Shown here piece after piece: positions 36,255 to 48,186 of a stretch of 64,000 nt of DNA; the first letter of the stretch is position 1, and each line of letters begins with the position of its first letter. The notes beneath the pieces are model-generated. The model was given only the letters and a program-made list of their open reading frames with translations, had not been told where the DNA came from and searched no databases. Origin of the DNA: Lepeophtheirus salmonis. Its lineage: Eukaryota > Arthropoda > Copepoda > Siphonostomatoida > Caligidae. Position numbers and translations under genes: made by a program. The stretch spans positions 53,059,671-53,123,670 of the forward strand of contig NC_052135.2 of the NCBI RefSeq assembly GCF_016086655.4. Reading direction: 5' to 3'.

Positions 36255-37093
36255 CTGGGTGGTCCATTGAAATCTGAACAATTACTAATTAATTAAGGTT
36301 GAGTAATTGAAATTACTTCATATTTCGATATATTAAAGCATAACTAATTAGTTACAAAACAAAATCAAACCTGAGCTCTCTAAGTTACGTACAAGTTGAG
36401 AATATGACTCTTGAATGTGACCAACGTGTTTTCATTCGCACACTCCAAGCAGTTGGGCGTCCCCAGGACCACCGATTACGCTGCCAGCAAGTCTGAAACG
36501 TTGGAGAGGAAGAAGAGCTCTTTCAAAAAGGCCAAACTGAACCCAGAAGAGTTAAAAAAGGCCAGGCCAATCCTCTCAAGTCCATCAGAATTCATGCAAG
36601 AGATCCTGAGGTTTCTCGTCATATTGTCTAGAGAACTATCAATAAAGTGTGTGGAAAGACCTTCTGAGGGTAGAGAGGCAACTTTTTGCAACAGCAATAA
36701 AGGAAACCCATCTTCTCCGTTGCAAGGCTCTTTTGAACTCTTATTTTTTGTTGTTGACGCTTTTAACCTCTTTATAGTCCTGATGCCAACCCCCTCAACT
36801 ATACCTTTTGTGTACATGTCAAGGGTTGGGCCTGCAATGTCCTTCATCCAAATACTGAGGCCTTAAAATATACTGTCAGCCAGCACTGAGATGCCATGGC
36901 AAAGAACTACATCTGCAGCGGATGCCAGGCCTTCCACCAACGCTTGGAATCCATAATTGCCACTAAAGGTGGTTACATTAATTATTGAGAGAGTTATAGT
37001 ATTAATTCTGTTGAAATTCTATGTTTGATTTAATAAATGACATCTTGTTGAAGTATAAAATTCAAAGTGTTCAGATTTTAATGGGCCGCTCGG
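36255..37093 (+). mobile_element. Family K Tc1/mariner-like element, internally deleted, copy 1
   Basis: Inverted ends: CTGGGTGGTCCATTGAAATC at 36255 and GATTTTAATGGGCCGCTCGG ending 37093. Inside, an N-terminal helix-turn-helix-like part (LNPEELKKARPILSSP on the plus strand) leads directly to SNKGNPSSPLQGSFELL and then C-terminal remnants. The central catalytic block is absent at the same point as in the copies at 39690 and 60320. No intact frame. Confidence 0.7.
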
Positions 37094-37363
37094 AACTATC
37101 GTGTGAAAAACGATGAGTAACTTTGATAATTTATTATGAAGTTATAAGTGTAATAACGATGGGTTTACTGAAGGGCTTAACGCTTATCTTTAGGACCCAT
37201 AATTTATCCCTTTTTATTATTACTATTGGACTTTACATCATTTTTTTTTTTTTATTAAAGTTCTACATACAAATAATAATAATAATAAAATATGATAAAT
37301 TATGTCTGCTACATGAGTTCGTAAGCACTTCAGTGAAACCCCCTTCAGCTCTTATTTAACTTT

Positions 37364-37625
37364 GAGTAGAATTCAGGATCGACATTGTTGTGGTTCCTGG
37401 ATAACATTGGGGAAGTAAAAAGTTCTGAGATTTTTTCGCTTTATTTTGACAATAAAATTGAAATAATAAAAAATTAAAATAAATAAATAAAATTAACATG
37501 CTGGTCCAACTCTACGATTTGCATGATTTTATCGACATTTTTGATGTTTGGCTTACAGGATCGTGCCTCATCTTCGACGTCTATATTACCACAACAGATT
37601 GGTTAGAATCGCCGCACGCTCAGAA
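37364..37625 (-). pseudogene. Mariner transposase N-terminal relic with element end
   Basis: On the minus strand reads NIDVEDEARSCKPNIKNVDK then IMQIVELDQH, the second half of the mariner N-terminal HTH region. It is followed by AT-rich filler and the terminus GTCAAAATAAAGCGAAAAAA...TTTTTACTTCCCC seen reversed at 37385. Same layout as 62490-62880. Confidence 0.65.
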
Positions 37626-38169
37626 CTTTTTAGTTGACCTAATATCATTCATAGATACGGGATTGGGTTTGTATGTAATTCCTTTATCTTATAGCTGCTA
37701 CTGGTAATTTAAGGAAACCTCATGCCAACAAGCAGGTAAGCTGACACTTTTTTACGAAGGCAGCTTTGAATGCCACAATCTATGTTGAATGGTTTTTCAG
37801 GAGATGAGAAAACTATCTTTGTATCCTAACATTGATTAGTCTTATCGGGATATGGTGTAGATTGGTAGATGCATTTTCCACAGATGACAATTTTACCAGG
37901 GGCAATTTTATGATGAAAATATTCCGTAAGGTAATCTTCCTAGACTCGTCATCTAGAATGTGTGTAAATACCAAACCAGAATTTATGAATAGATGGCGTT
38001 ATCTGTTAATGTAGTTACCGTTACACAACGCGATTGCACCATTTCCTTTGTTCTGATTTCTGGCACAGAAGATTTAACATTCTCCCCAATACAAGTTTCC
38101 TACAGTAGTACAGTAGTAATAGCCTTGAAAATGTCGAATTTTGTGCCTCTAAACTAGGATTTGCGGATA

Positions 38170-38590
38170 GCATAAATTTTCTTTTACAATTTAAAGAGAA
38201 CTGGAGTAGAATGGAATGGAATTCCTGTCGAAGCTTAGGGTGAGCATGTTCTTGGTAAATCGCAGTGTTTTGAGTGGATGAAAAAATTGAAAAGTGGCAA
38301 TTTATACGTGGGAAGTGAATGAGGTGGAAAACCACCGAAAAAATTTGAAGAATTCTATAAGATGCTAAAACCTGGCAAACCCGTTAACACTGAACAATAA
38401 CGGCAACAAATGATCCATTTAAATAGAGTTTGTGTAAAAAGCAACTGGAGTATCAAAAAAGGCAACACAAAGGGATTCCGGTTCATGATAATGCACCATC
38501 ACATACAGTAAAACTGGTGTAGAAAGCGATGGAGACGTTTGGTTAGGAAATACTTTTGCATGCATCAATTGTTCAATTCTTACGAAGAAT
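38170..38590 (+). pseudogene. Mariner transposase pseudogene, internally deleted
   Basis: LGKSQCFEWMKKLKSGNLYV (HTH region) is followed after 15-20 codons by EFYKMLKPGKPVNTEQ, RQQMIHLNR, then YQKRQHKGIPVHDNAPSHTV, the block with the second catalytic Asp. About 130-150 residues of a normal mariner, including the first catalytic Asp, are missing. It also has several stops. Confidence 0.75.
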
Positions 38591-39371
38591 TTAGAAATAT
38601 AAATTTGTTAGAAGTAATTTTCATTGTTCTTTCTCGGGTTTTCTTAAGTTTCGTATAATTCAAACAAGTAAGAAAATTGAAGGAGATGTAAGAAAAAGTC
38701 ACGGGTGTTTTCAAGAAAACTTGGATAAATTCTCGTCGAATGTTTCGATATTTTGGAGATCTTTCACTTCAAATATCTTCAATGTGTGCAGGATATCAGA
38801 CATAGTTGAATAAAAGATATGGAAAAAATGGAAATTGAAAATAACTCCAGTCTGAGACTTAAAAAGCTAAAAAAAAATGAGAAATGTGGAACTTGGAACT
38901 TGGAGGATTACTAAAATTATTCACCGCTATGAATAATTTTAGTTTTACCACTGTAAAACTTTTACAAAGCTCGTAGGTATTTTAAGATGTTTCCAGACAG
39001 ATTTTTGACAGTGGTTATAATAAGTAAAAATGGCAGGAAAAAGTATTATATAAAACCTGATGAATGCAGTAAATTTGTATATTAAAGCTCTCTCAAAAAA
39101 TATCTTACCCATTCTTGACATAACTGATAGCTCCATTTCTAATTGTGGTCAGTTTTTATTTCTTCTGAAAATAGTCGTTTCCTTTTTCCCTTTTTATTCT
39201 AGTTATATTTTGTTAATTTTATGGTTGCTTCTTGAACTTTTAAAAACTTGTTCTTGGTATTATTTTAAACGCACGTATTTGAGTGCATTGTATTATTGTG
39301 TATTTTATTGTTCTTTTTTTTCTAGGAAAGTAATTTTAAACTAAAATGTTTTATTTATATCGTTATGATGT

Positions 39372-39560
39372 AACTTTTCTAGAGGAATAAAGGAAAAAAA
39401 AAAAGCTGAAACGTCGATAGCTGACAACAAAATACACTATATATTTTTGTCTTATTGGAGTAAAGTCGTGTTCTCTTTTTGTTAATGTTTTTAATGTTGA
39501 TTGGTTGAACTCAAATATGATCTTGCTAAGTTGTGAACAATTTCTAACTATGTATCATTG
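39372..39560. repeat. Family E repeat, two copies head to head
   Basis: Forward half 39372-39470 (CGTCGATAGCTGACAACAAA, ATACACTATATATTTTTGTC, GAGTAAAGTCGTG) is followed by a reversed part 39485-39555 (AATGTTGATTGGTTGAACTC, AGTTGTGAACAATTTCT). Same head-to-head arrangement as at 63300-63500. Confidence 0.6.
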
Positions 39561-39689
39561 AAGAATAATCCTATAGCACTCCATGCTCTAATGATACAGT
39601 ATATGTATTAAAAATATTGTGCAGGCTTATTTATTTAAAAGTATGGTTTGTTAAAAAAATATATTTGAATAGATGCCAAAAATTCTTAT

Positions 39690-40438
39690 ACCCAATAAAA
39701 TCCGAGCAATTTGAACTTTAAACCTAAACAACATATAATTTATTAATTATCAATGGAATTTCAACAAAATTAATACTATAAATTGATGTGTGTCTGAGCT
39801 CTCTTAATCATTAATGTAGCTGCCTTTAGCAGCAGAGATGGATTTCAGGCGAAGGTGGAAGACCTGACACCTGCTTCAGATGTATTTCTCTGACATGGTG
39901 TCCCACTGCTAGCTGACAGTGGCTTTGAGGGACTCGATGTTTGGATGACGGACACTACATGCCTTCCCCTCAACATACATCCAAAATGTGTAATCGAGGG
40001 GGTTAGCATCATGGCTGTAGGGGGGAGATTCTTGCATCGGAGGAGATGAAGTTCTTTCATTGCTGGTGTCAAAAATGGCATCTCCACCCACTTTTTTTAT
40101 ACCTCTCTGGACAGTCTGGTGTGAAACCCCGGGATCTCTTGCATGGACCTCATAGACTTGAAGGGATTGGCCTGTTTTTTTTCTTTCACTCTTGCATATC
40201 CAGTTTAGCCTTTTTGACAGAGCCCTTCTTCCTCTTCCATTTTGAACTTGCTGACAGCATAGACAGACGCCCAACTGCTTGGAGGGCGCGAATGGAAATT
40301 TGTTGAAGAGCTCAAATTTGGTTTGTTTTATAACTAATTGCTTTTGCTTTAATGTATTGAAATATGAATTAATTTAAATCACTCAACCTTGATTAATTAT
40401 TGAATTATTAAGTGTTCATATTTCAATGGACCACCCGG
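39690..40438 (-). mobile_element. Family K Tc1/mariner-like element, internally deleted, copy 2
   Basis: The right end CAATGGACCACCCGG (to 40438) is the complement of the copy 1 left end; the left end near 39690 is degraded. On the minus strand reads DPGVSHQTVQRGIKKVGG (HTH) joined directly to DTSNERTSSPPMQESPPYSH and NPLDYTFWMYVEGKACSVRH (transposase C-terminus, with the last catalytic block). The first two catalytic aspartates are absent. Confidence 0.8.
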
Positions 40439-40439
40439 A

Positions 40440-41321
40440 AATTGAATATAAATCAACTTTAAATTCAAAGTAGGGGTGTTATTTATGCTTATCAATAAGT
40501 TACAAACCCCTCCAAAAATAATATTAATTTATTTTGTTTCCTTAATTTTATTGATATATCTTCTTATATTTAAAGTTGTGAAAAATATAACCTGCCATGA
40601 TGTTTAAAAAAAGACATCCAAAATTAACGTCATTAAATGTTTGGGAGGAGATACATATTCAAATGCCATGACAGTTCAGCTGCTCTCCATCAAAATCTTC
40701 TTCAAACTGTCATGATTACCATGTTAGTTTTCGGTATATTTTTTTAAACAAACTTAAAATGCGTACGATATGTAGCCATATATATCATGGACCTAACGAC
40801 CAATGATATTGTATATACTTTTCAACTGTATAATAATTATTATGAAAAATAACGAATGGATTACACTGTCCAACACCAAAAAAGGTACAAAAACAGTATA
40901 TGCTCAATTTAATAGAGTTTTATCCCCTAATTCCAAATGTGGCCTTATTTCTTCTCTCATAGCCTCGTAGCTTTAAAAAAAAAGGACATACATTTTTTTC
41001 CATCTATTTTTAAGGTTCATTGCTGTTTTAAGCCCTCGGTGATACAGATAGGGATACATTTTGATAATATATCTTAAAACCGAATGTTAAAAAAATTAAA
41101 AACCATTATTAAAATGTCTGCATCCTACTTATAACTCGAGTTATCTTTATTTAAAGCGGAAAGTAGTTGTTTTTTATTCAGAGGCTCATAGCTTCAAGAC
41201 AAATAGATTCAAAAAGTTTAAAAATATCTAATTGGACAGCTGAAACTATGAACTTTGTATGTGTCATATTACGACTTCAAATATTAATAGCAGTTCAATT
41301 TAAACAAAGAATACTGAAGTA
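40440..41321. other. No gene recognised
   Basis: AT-rich. It holds a GATTACCATGTTAGTTTTCG block near 40714 that is shared with the start of the long family E copy at 136. Nothing coding. Confidence 0.4.
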
Positions 41322-42682
41322 ATGGCAGAATCGACAAGAAGTCAAACTAAATTTTTCTGGTTACTTAGACACGAAGAGTCCCAAATAACTGCTACAAAGT
41401 TACCTTCAAGAAGGTAGGTTTTGCTTGTTTTTTTGTATCACCATATAACATTGAAAATAATCATTCAGGATATTGCTTCAAAAGTGATATTGGATTTGTT
41501 TGACATTGTACATAAAAATGCACTCATTCTCATGAAGAATCCAGAAAAGAAAGAATTTATTTTGGTGCAGAGAGAGAAAGGACGCCGCGGATATATAGGC
41601 ATAGAAGATAAAGCCCATTTTAAAAAAAGTAATTAAAACAGCAAAGAGGGGAGATATAGAATCCAAAAGGCTAAAAAAAAACTATAACTTCCACTCAAAA
41701 AAAGAATATATTGCTTTACCATGATATTGACGAAGAAAGTACATTGGTAGATAGTGATAAGGATTATGAAATCCATCACACATCACATAAAATACTCAAA
41801 AGTATTGTAAGTCCTGAATTGGCTAGATTGATAGACAGAGCAAAGCTATCTGATCGAAATGCAACCTTTTTTACTATCATCAACAGTTAAAAGTATTCAG
41901 GATTTCAACATCAGCAGATCATGGATATGGAGGTCAAGGATACATGAGAGAGATAAAATATACAGTAACTTGAAAGACAATTTTTGTCCTAAATCTCCTT
42001 TAACTTTGCATTGGGATGGCAAATTATTGAAGGACCTAACAAAGAGAAAAATGGTCGATCGTATACCTGTAATTTTATCTGGATTCGGTACTAGTTAACT
42101 TCTGGGTGTTCCTAAGTTGGCCTAAGTTGAATTTCTCATAAGCTTGAATTTTTGAAAATACAAATCCAGAAATTTAAGAAGCTTCAAAAAAAAAAATTTC
42201 AAGGCATCTGTGGTATTTAAACGATCATAATATAGCCTTGGCATTTTTCACCCAAAAGTGTCATATCAAGAAAAAAGAAATATGGCCAAAGCAATTGACA
42301 ATTTGGAAAGGCCCATTAAACTATCAAATACGCCAAAACGAGCAATAATAAACATGAAAAATATTGGGCAATTATCCTTATAAAATTTTATTTCAAAAAA
42401 CACCATAAACATTTTATATGTTTGGATAAAACAAATAATTTCCCTCAAACTGACCTTGAAACTTGGAATTCAAGAGAAGATTATAAGGCTGCGTGTTCAA
42501 TCATGAACAACTTAATAAGTGTTAATAATTTGGCTGAACGAGGAGTTGCTCTCATAAAAGAATTCAACTCTTTAATATCTACTGATGAAGAGCAGAAGCA
42601 ATTTTTATTACAAGTTGTCCAAGACCATCGAATGAGATTCCCCGATTCGAAAAAAATAACATTAAGTAGGAAAGATTATTGA
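41322..42682 (+). pseudogene. Broken copy of an uncharacterised, transposase-like arthropod protein family
   Basis: Starts MAESTRSQTKFFWLLRHEES at 41322. Further blocks follow in order with frameshifts: LFDIVHKNALILM and QREKGRRGYIG (41500-41610), a LARLIDRAKLSDRNATF-like stretch (41820-41870), LHWDGKLLKDLTKRKMVDRI and PVILSGFGT (42010-42095), and TERGVALIKEFN-type residues then STDEEQKQFLLQVVQDHRMR (42530-42640). I recall this order from unnamed repeated proteins in arthropod genomes that behave like transposon genes, but cannot name a family. The large middle part (between 42130 and 42420) is missing, so this copy is dead. Confidence 0.7.
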
Positions 42683-42689
42683 ATTTCTT

Positions 42690-43735
42690 TTTAATATCAA
42701 CAAAACTCATTGTATGTACATAATATTTAGATTTGTCAATTTTTTATCTTGATTTTTCACGAAAAAAATAGGAGATTATTTAAGAAAATCCATTTTCGCA
42801 TATGTTAAACGAATTCGATGACTTTCTGTAACAAAAGAGCTCATTGAACAAACCTTTAATGAAGGCTCAAAGTCCCGCTGATAATATTGTTCATTTTTAA
42901 CAGTAAAGATTCGACAATATTTCCGTTTAATTAAAAAAAAATAAAGATCGGTAATGCGCGCTGTGAGTAATAGGTTAAAAAAAGTCCTTCACTAATATTC
43001 CGTTTAAAATCCAAAAAAATACATTTAAGAACAAAATAGTATAAATATTTTATAAAGGTTATTTCATTATGTAAAACAAATTATAAAAAAGATTTAATCA
43101 TATCTGCTAATTGTTGAAAGATAATAAAAGAAGAAGACAAAATTTTCGAAAAAATGTAAAATTTCAAAACTTTAAGTTCGTTGCGCAACCTTTAAAACTT
43201 CTTTTAAATTGTTCAAAATTTGGCATTCATCTAATTTTACCCAAATGCATATTGCACATTAAGTATCGGCGCTACCTTAAAATACCCCCAAAATTCGGTG
43301 TACAATATGACAATTCATAAAGTATATGCCCCGTTTCCTTATAAATTTATGCAAAATTGTTTTTATACAAAATGTCCTAATACGAATATGTTTATATGAA
43401 GTTACCATTCATCACAATTCTCACGTGTGAATGACTAAGAATCGTCTTCCCAAAAGTATAAAGTATATTTCAAAATAAAAACTCTTTCTGTTGGGATATT
43501 TTTATGTACAAAATATAATACAATCATTTTTCCATTGAATCATTTTGCTGCAATAAATAACCACGTTTAAAGTATTTGAAGAATGAAAAAATAGGGAAAA
43601 CCATGTTATAACAAAATACAAAGGAAGGCCCATTTTAGTACCAAAGTAATTACAGGTTCTTAGTCATCCATAAAAACAATATTCAACAAAATGAAGAAAA
43701 CGAAGAAATCCTAATATATTTTTACTTCATATATA
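42690..43735. other. No gene recognised
   Basis: AT-rich, with one 69-codon open frame (43111-43320) that has no known domain. Confidence 0.4.
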
Positions 43736-43935
43736 CAGTGCGAAAAATTAGTTCAGGAAGATATGCTTTAGTTAATTAATTCAGTTTATGAATTAGCATA
43801 AACTTTTGTGAAAATGATCAAATTGTAATATAAGATAATTAAAATTTTGTTTGTTTGAAAATGTAACCCTTTGCCCGGATTACATTGTTTATTAGTAGTT
43901 TGTAATCTTATTCTTAGGATTGTACATCGTAAGCC
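43736..43935 (-). mobile_element. Tc1-like element, 3' remnant
   Basis: The lower end TACAGTGCGAAAAATTAGTT resembles a Tc1 terminal repeat. On the minus strand the neighbouring frame reads NNVIRAKGYIFKQTKF, like the last residues of Tc1-family transposases. The rest of the element is not seen. Confidence 0.45.
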
Positions 43936-44216
43936 TATTGGGCATGCAAAAAAAACAACTAAAAGAATCAAAAATTGACATATTAAGCCTCACCATTTGA
44001 AAGATGTTTTGGAGGCTATGGTAGGATGTAAATAAACAAAAGCCCCACTCCGTAAACAAGGGCATAATCAGGAATTACAACCGTTTCAAAACTCAATGCT
44101 ACTCTAAGTCTTACTCTTATAACTCCTCAAAAGATCCTCAGTGTCACTCTTATTCATAATTATGAATCCGTCATTCATAAGCACATACATGATTACACTT
44201 TATAAAAACTCAGATG

Positions 44217-44640
44217 TAGTTTTGGACTGGTCTACAACAAAAGAGTTAGGTTGTTATAAAATGTATCAGTCCTAGGACCAGTCCTTATCGCTCTTCTTTA
44301 TTAACTATTACAGATGAAACATCCTAACTACTAACTTCGCCATTTCAGCTGTTGAAGTTTTAACATAACCACTTTCAAAGGGACAAGGTACCTAAAGTTT
44401 GAAGTAGGAGGTGTGTGGCAAGATCTTATAGTTTTACATTTTACTGATTATTGATTAGTTTTTTGGTTTTTATATTCTACAATTAAAGCTAGGAGTGAAG
44501 AAAATAAAAAGATAGCTAGGACCGATCACTCGGTTTTTAGGACCATTTAATGGTAAAAAAGATCGACCTAAAAATATGACTGAATGGGGGAGGGAAGACT
44601 GGTTAATAAATCAGTCCTTGGACCGATCCAACACTACTCA
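44217..44640. mobile_element. Family B MITE, degraded
   Basis: Begins AGTTTTGGACTGGTC and ends CCGATCCAACACTACTCAG; the inside has TATCAGTCCTAGGACCAGTC and GACCGATCACTCGGTTTTTA blocks. It is larger than other copies and probably carries an insertion at about 44300-44500. Confidence 0.55.
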
Positions 44641-45304
44641 GATGTAATCTCTGTAAGAATTAAATAAGAATTATAACAGCTTTAGAAAAATATAAGAAAA
44701 AACTGTTCATGCTGCCAACAACAAAACGACTTATTATATTCATATGGAAAACTTTGTACATCGGGGCCATCTTGTCTCATTTAAAGTTTTTTTTATAAAT
44801 TTACTCATACCTGTTAATTTATTTACGTCATATTCTATGTTAATTGCTTTATTTCTACCTAGATACATACTATTTCAAATGGGCCTTAACTATTATCACA
44901 ATGACAAAGACAAATATATTAAACTGATTTGAGTTAATTTTGCATGAAACAAAAGTAGAAAATGATTCATTTCCGGTCCTCTTCTCTTTGAGCTTGTTAA
45001 TTGGCAAATGATTAGATACATTATACACTTCCATGAGTTCAATTATGTCAACTATTCTTTGTTTTTTTATTGTTTGTATAGAGAACCCAAAATTTAGTTA
45101 AGTATACATACAATATATAGTCCTTCACCATAACTCTCATGATCTCAATTACAAGATAGGTATTAGCATAGCTGTATAAAATATGTCCAAAACGCTTGCA
45201 AGATTATTTTATAGTAAACAATCTGAAGAGTATTTTTTTATTTTCCTTATGTTTCATCATTATTCTTTAATTCTTGGAGTGATAATATCTAAGTGTAAAG
45301 TAAT

Positions 45305-45857
45305 CAGGGCGTCCGCATGATTATACATATATTATCATTGTTTTGTTTTTTTGGGGCGGGTGCTTGGTTTGTCATATTTTTTGAAAAAAACCACCAAAAA
45401 TAGATTTTTTAATTTTTTTTTCAATCCATATCTACTCACAAAAAATTGAATTTTTGTAAAATTTTTGAAATGAAATTTCAAAAATTATTTACCCTATGTG
45501 GAATTTTTTTTGAAATATTAAATTTTGTTCCAAAAAATTTAAGAAATCCATAGCAATTCAACAAAAATTCCTTTTTTGCAAAAAAAATTTAAAAATATAC
45601 AGCTGTTCACCAAAAATTTTTAAAAATCTACAGCTTTTCACAAAATTAATTTTTTTGTTAAAAAATTTAAAAAATGAAACTTAAAATATTTGATTATTTG
45701 AAAAAAAATGTTAAATAATACATTTTTTGGAAAACAATTTCAAAAATATATAGCAATTCACAAAAAATTCAATTTTTGTAAAAAAAATTCATAGCTGCTC
45801 ACAAAAAAATTATTATTTATTTATATATATTTTTTTAAAATAAAAGGATCGACGCTG
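45305..45857. mobile_element. Family A element, long copy
   Basis: Left end TCAGGGCGTCCGCATGATTA and right end GGATCGACGCTGATT are inverted. The inside holds eight or more alternating A/T units (CAAAAAATTTAAGAAATCCA, TAGCAATTCACAAAAAATTC, ACAGCTGTTCACC), so it has expanded to about 550 bp by internal tandem duplication. Confidence 0.7.
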
Positions 45858-45859
45858 AT

Positions 45860-46372
45860 TATGAAGGTACTCAACTTCAAATTATTCTCTTATCAAAATG
45901 GCAAGTATAAATATAAAATCTGTAAAATGCGAAATAGTTCATTATTAATGTTATAATAATTCATCAACCTCAATTCTCACTCTTAGGAAGGAGTATCATA
46001 ATTCATCTCCAAAAGGAGTATCTAAGATTGGTATTTAAATTCGCCTTGAATCGTATGAACCCTATAACAACACAATAAAGAACATTTTCATAAAATATTT
46101 TTTCTTATAAATTCCTTATATTCTCGTTTGTTCTAGTACATACTATTTTTAATAAAAAATGTTTTAGAATATTTAAGATAAATAAACATCTACTCAATGA
46201 AGTATAATTTATTCTAAAAAATGTTATTTACTAATAAATTTAAGTCTTTCAACATATCATTGATATTTTTCAAATGATAGATTCTTAAACTGTATAAGAT
46301 TTGTGAGGAGACTACGAATTTTGGTTCCTTCTACAGTCTCAGTGTATAGCTTCCTCTCACTGGTGCTCGCAG
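45860..46372. other. No gene recognised
   Basis: AT-rich with no open frame of note and no recognised motif. Confidence 0.4.
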
Positions 46373-46490
46373 TAAAGCATTAAACCAAGTTACGGCGTTA
46401 CCTCGCTAACAAAAAAATAATCTATGTACTTTGTTGTCAGCTGTCGATTCGCTCATCTCACTTGATCCGTCATGGCTGTTCTAGAATTTA
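46373..46490 (-). repeat. Family E repeat with a P-like terminus
   Basis: Begins TAAAGCATTAAACCAAGT, identical over 18 bases to the right inverted end of the P-like element at 5327-5344 (reversed). It then reads TACGGCGTTACCTCGC and TTGTCAGCTGTCGATTCGCT, the reversed family E blocks. This copy joins the two families. Confidence 0.6.
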
Positions 46491-47430
46491 TTCTTTCTGA
46501 ATTAGCAAAAAGGGGTATTGTTTGTTAGGTGTCTAGTTTATTGTAGTAAATAATTATACATTATTATCTAATTTTGTAGACATGTTTGAAACATTGTAGT
46601 TACTAATACTTAAAAGTATGGAAAAAGTGCCTCATATGACTTGTATACCTCATTTCCTGTGCAGAATATGAGTGAATATGTAATATAAATACATGTTTGC
46701 TAGTGTGGCTCTTATTGTGTACTTTAGAAAACTACCTTCTAAATTGCTTCTTAGTGCAAATTTTTTTATTGCGTTGCCAAAGATTGTAACATGATTTGAG
46801 ATACATTCAGAGAAGATTGACTCCTAAACTTGTGTCTAAAATGGGTAATTTCTATGGCCAAAACGCTTGCATATTGAATCATATGCCTGTCAATGTCATG
46901 ACAACAAAAACACTCCAAAGGTCCACTAATAATTTCTCGGAGAGTTATCTCCTATATTATTAAAGGAACATTTGTCTGTTTGTCGACGCCTAAAAACTCC
47001 CGGCATTGTTGGTAGCTTCCTAAAGTATGTTATAAATATTAAGTTTATTTGTTTCTTGCTTTATAAAGTAGTTCACTCGCATTCAAATGTACCTATGCAT
47101 GAAATCTTATTTTTTAAATATTTTTACAAGAAAGAAATGCTAATTTTTTTCCTTCGTGTTTTGCACACATTGTTAGATTTATGAAAGGAATGTTCCATTC
47201 TTAGATTAATATTAGCATAATAACTTGCATCCATTTAGAATTATGTACTATATATTTTTTTTTCAAAGTAGGCGAGACCAGGCAGAGTTGCAAACCCCTT
47301 AAATTTTTGCTCAAATTTGAACTAACCATACCTACATATAGTTAGTATTGTTTGAATATATTTAAAGTTTTTATGAATCAATAGTTGTTCCATAAATTGC
47401 ATTTCAATACAACTCGTCAAATATTACTAC
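46491..47430. other. No gene recognised
   Basis: AT-rich. ATTATTAAAGGAACATTTGT, CTGTTTGTC near 46956 recalls a phrase common at some arthropod repeat ends but is too short to call. 47270-47430 weakly resembles family J at 51660-51900. Confidence 0.35.
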
Positions 47431-48186
47431 TGTGACTGAGAGATCTTTGCATAAGGCTGGTCTTAAGAAGAAGCTTGATTCATGGGTGCAACACGAATGG
47501 ACGCAAAATAGCCTTTTGGATAGAATTGATGTTTGCAAATCTTTGCTAAAACGTAACAAACTTGATCCATTTTTGAAAAATATGGTGACTGGCAATGAAA
47601 AATGGGTCACATACGAGAGCAACAGCTGAAAAAAAGGTCCTGGTCAAAGCACGGTGAAACATCTCAAATGATCGTCAAGCCTGGATTAATGGCCAAGAAG
47701 GTTATTCTTTGTGATTAGTAGGATTGGAAAGGAATCATCCATCGGGAAAAACACTCAATTCAGACTTATATTGTCATAAACGGAAAATATTGAAGCCGGG
47801 ATCGACCAGAAGCGGCCAGAATTGGAAAATAAAAAGGGTGATGTATTCCATCAAGACAACGCCAGGCCACAAACATCTTTAACGACGTTGCAGAAGCTCT
47901 GAGAGCTAGGATAGGATGTTCTATTGCACCTACCTAAGGACTCCAGCAAGCAGAGCAGGACACTGCGCTCACGCGTTTCTAATATGGGTCTTTGTTATTT
48001 CTATATGGAATGTCTCTTTATAAGTGTTTTGCTACAAAATAAAGAGTTTTCAAAATAATAAAAATGAGGCTATATATTTCTAATAGAAGTGGTATTTTAT
48101 TTGTACTTTAATCAAAATAAACATTAAAAACATATAAAAAAGAAAAAGCACAATCAAAAAGTACAAAGTTGGTCCAAGTCTACAAG

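Noticed and set aside
46940..46985. Helitron-like phrase (ATTATTAAAGGAACATTTGTC)-type word
   Set aside because: Too short; no CTRR end with hairpin and no Rep/helicase coding found.
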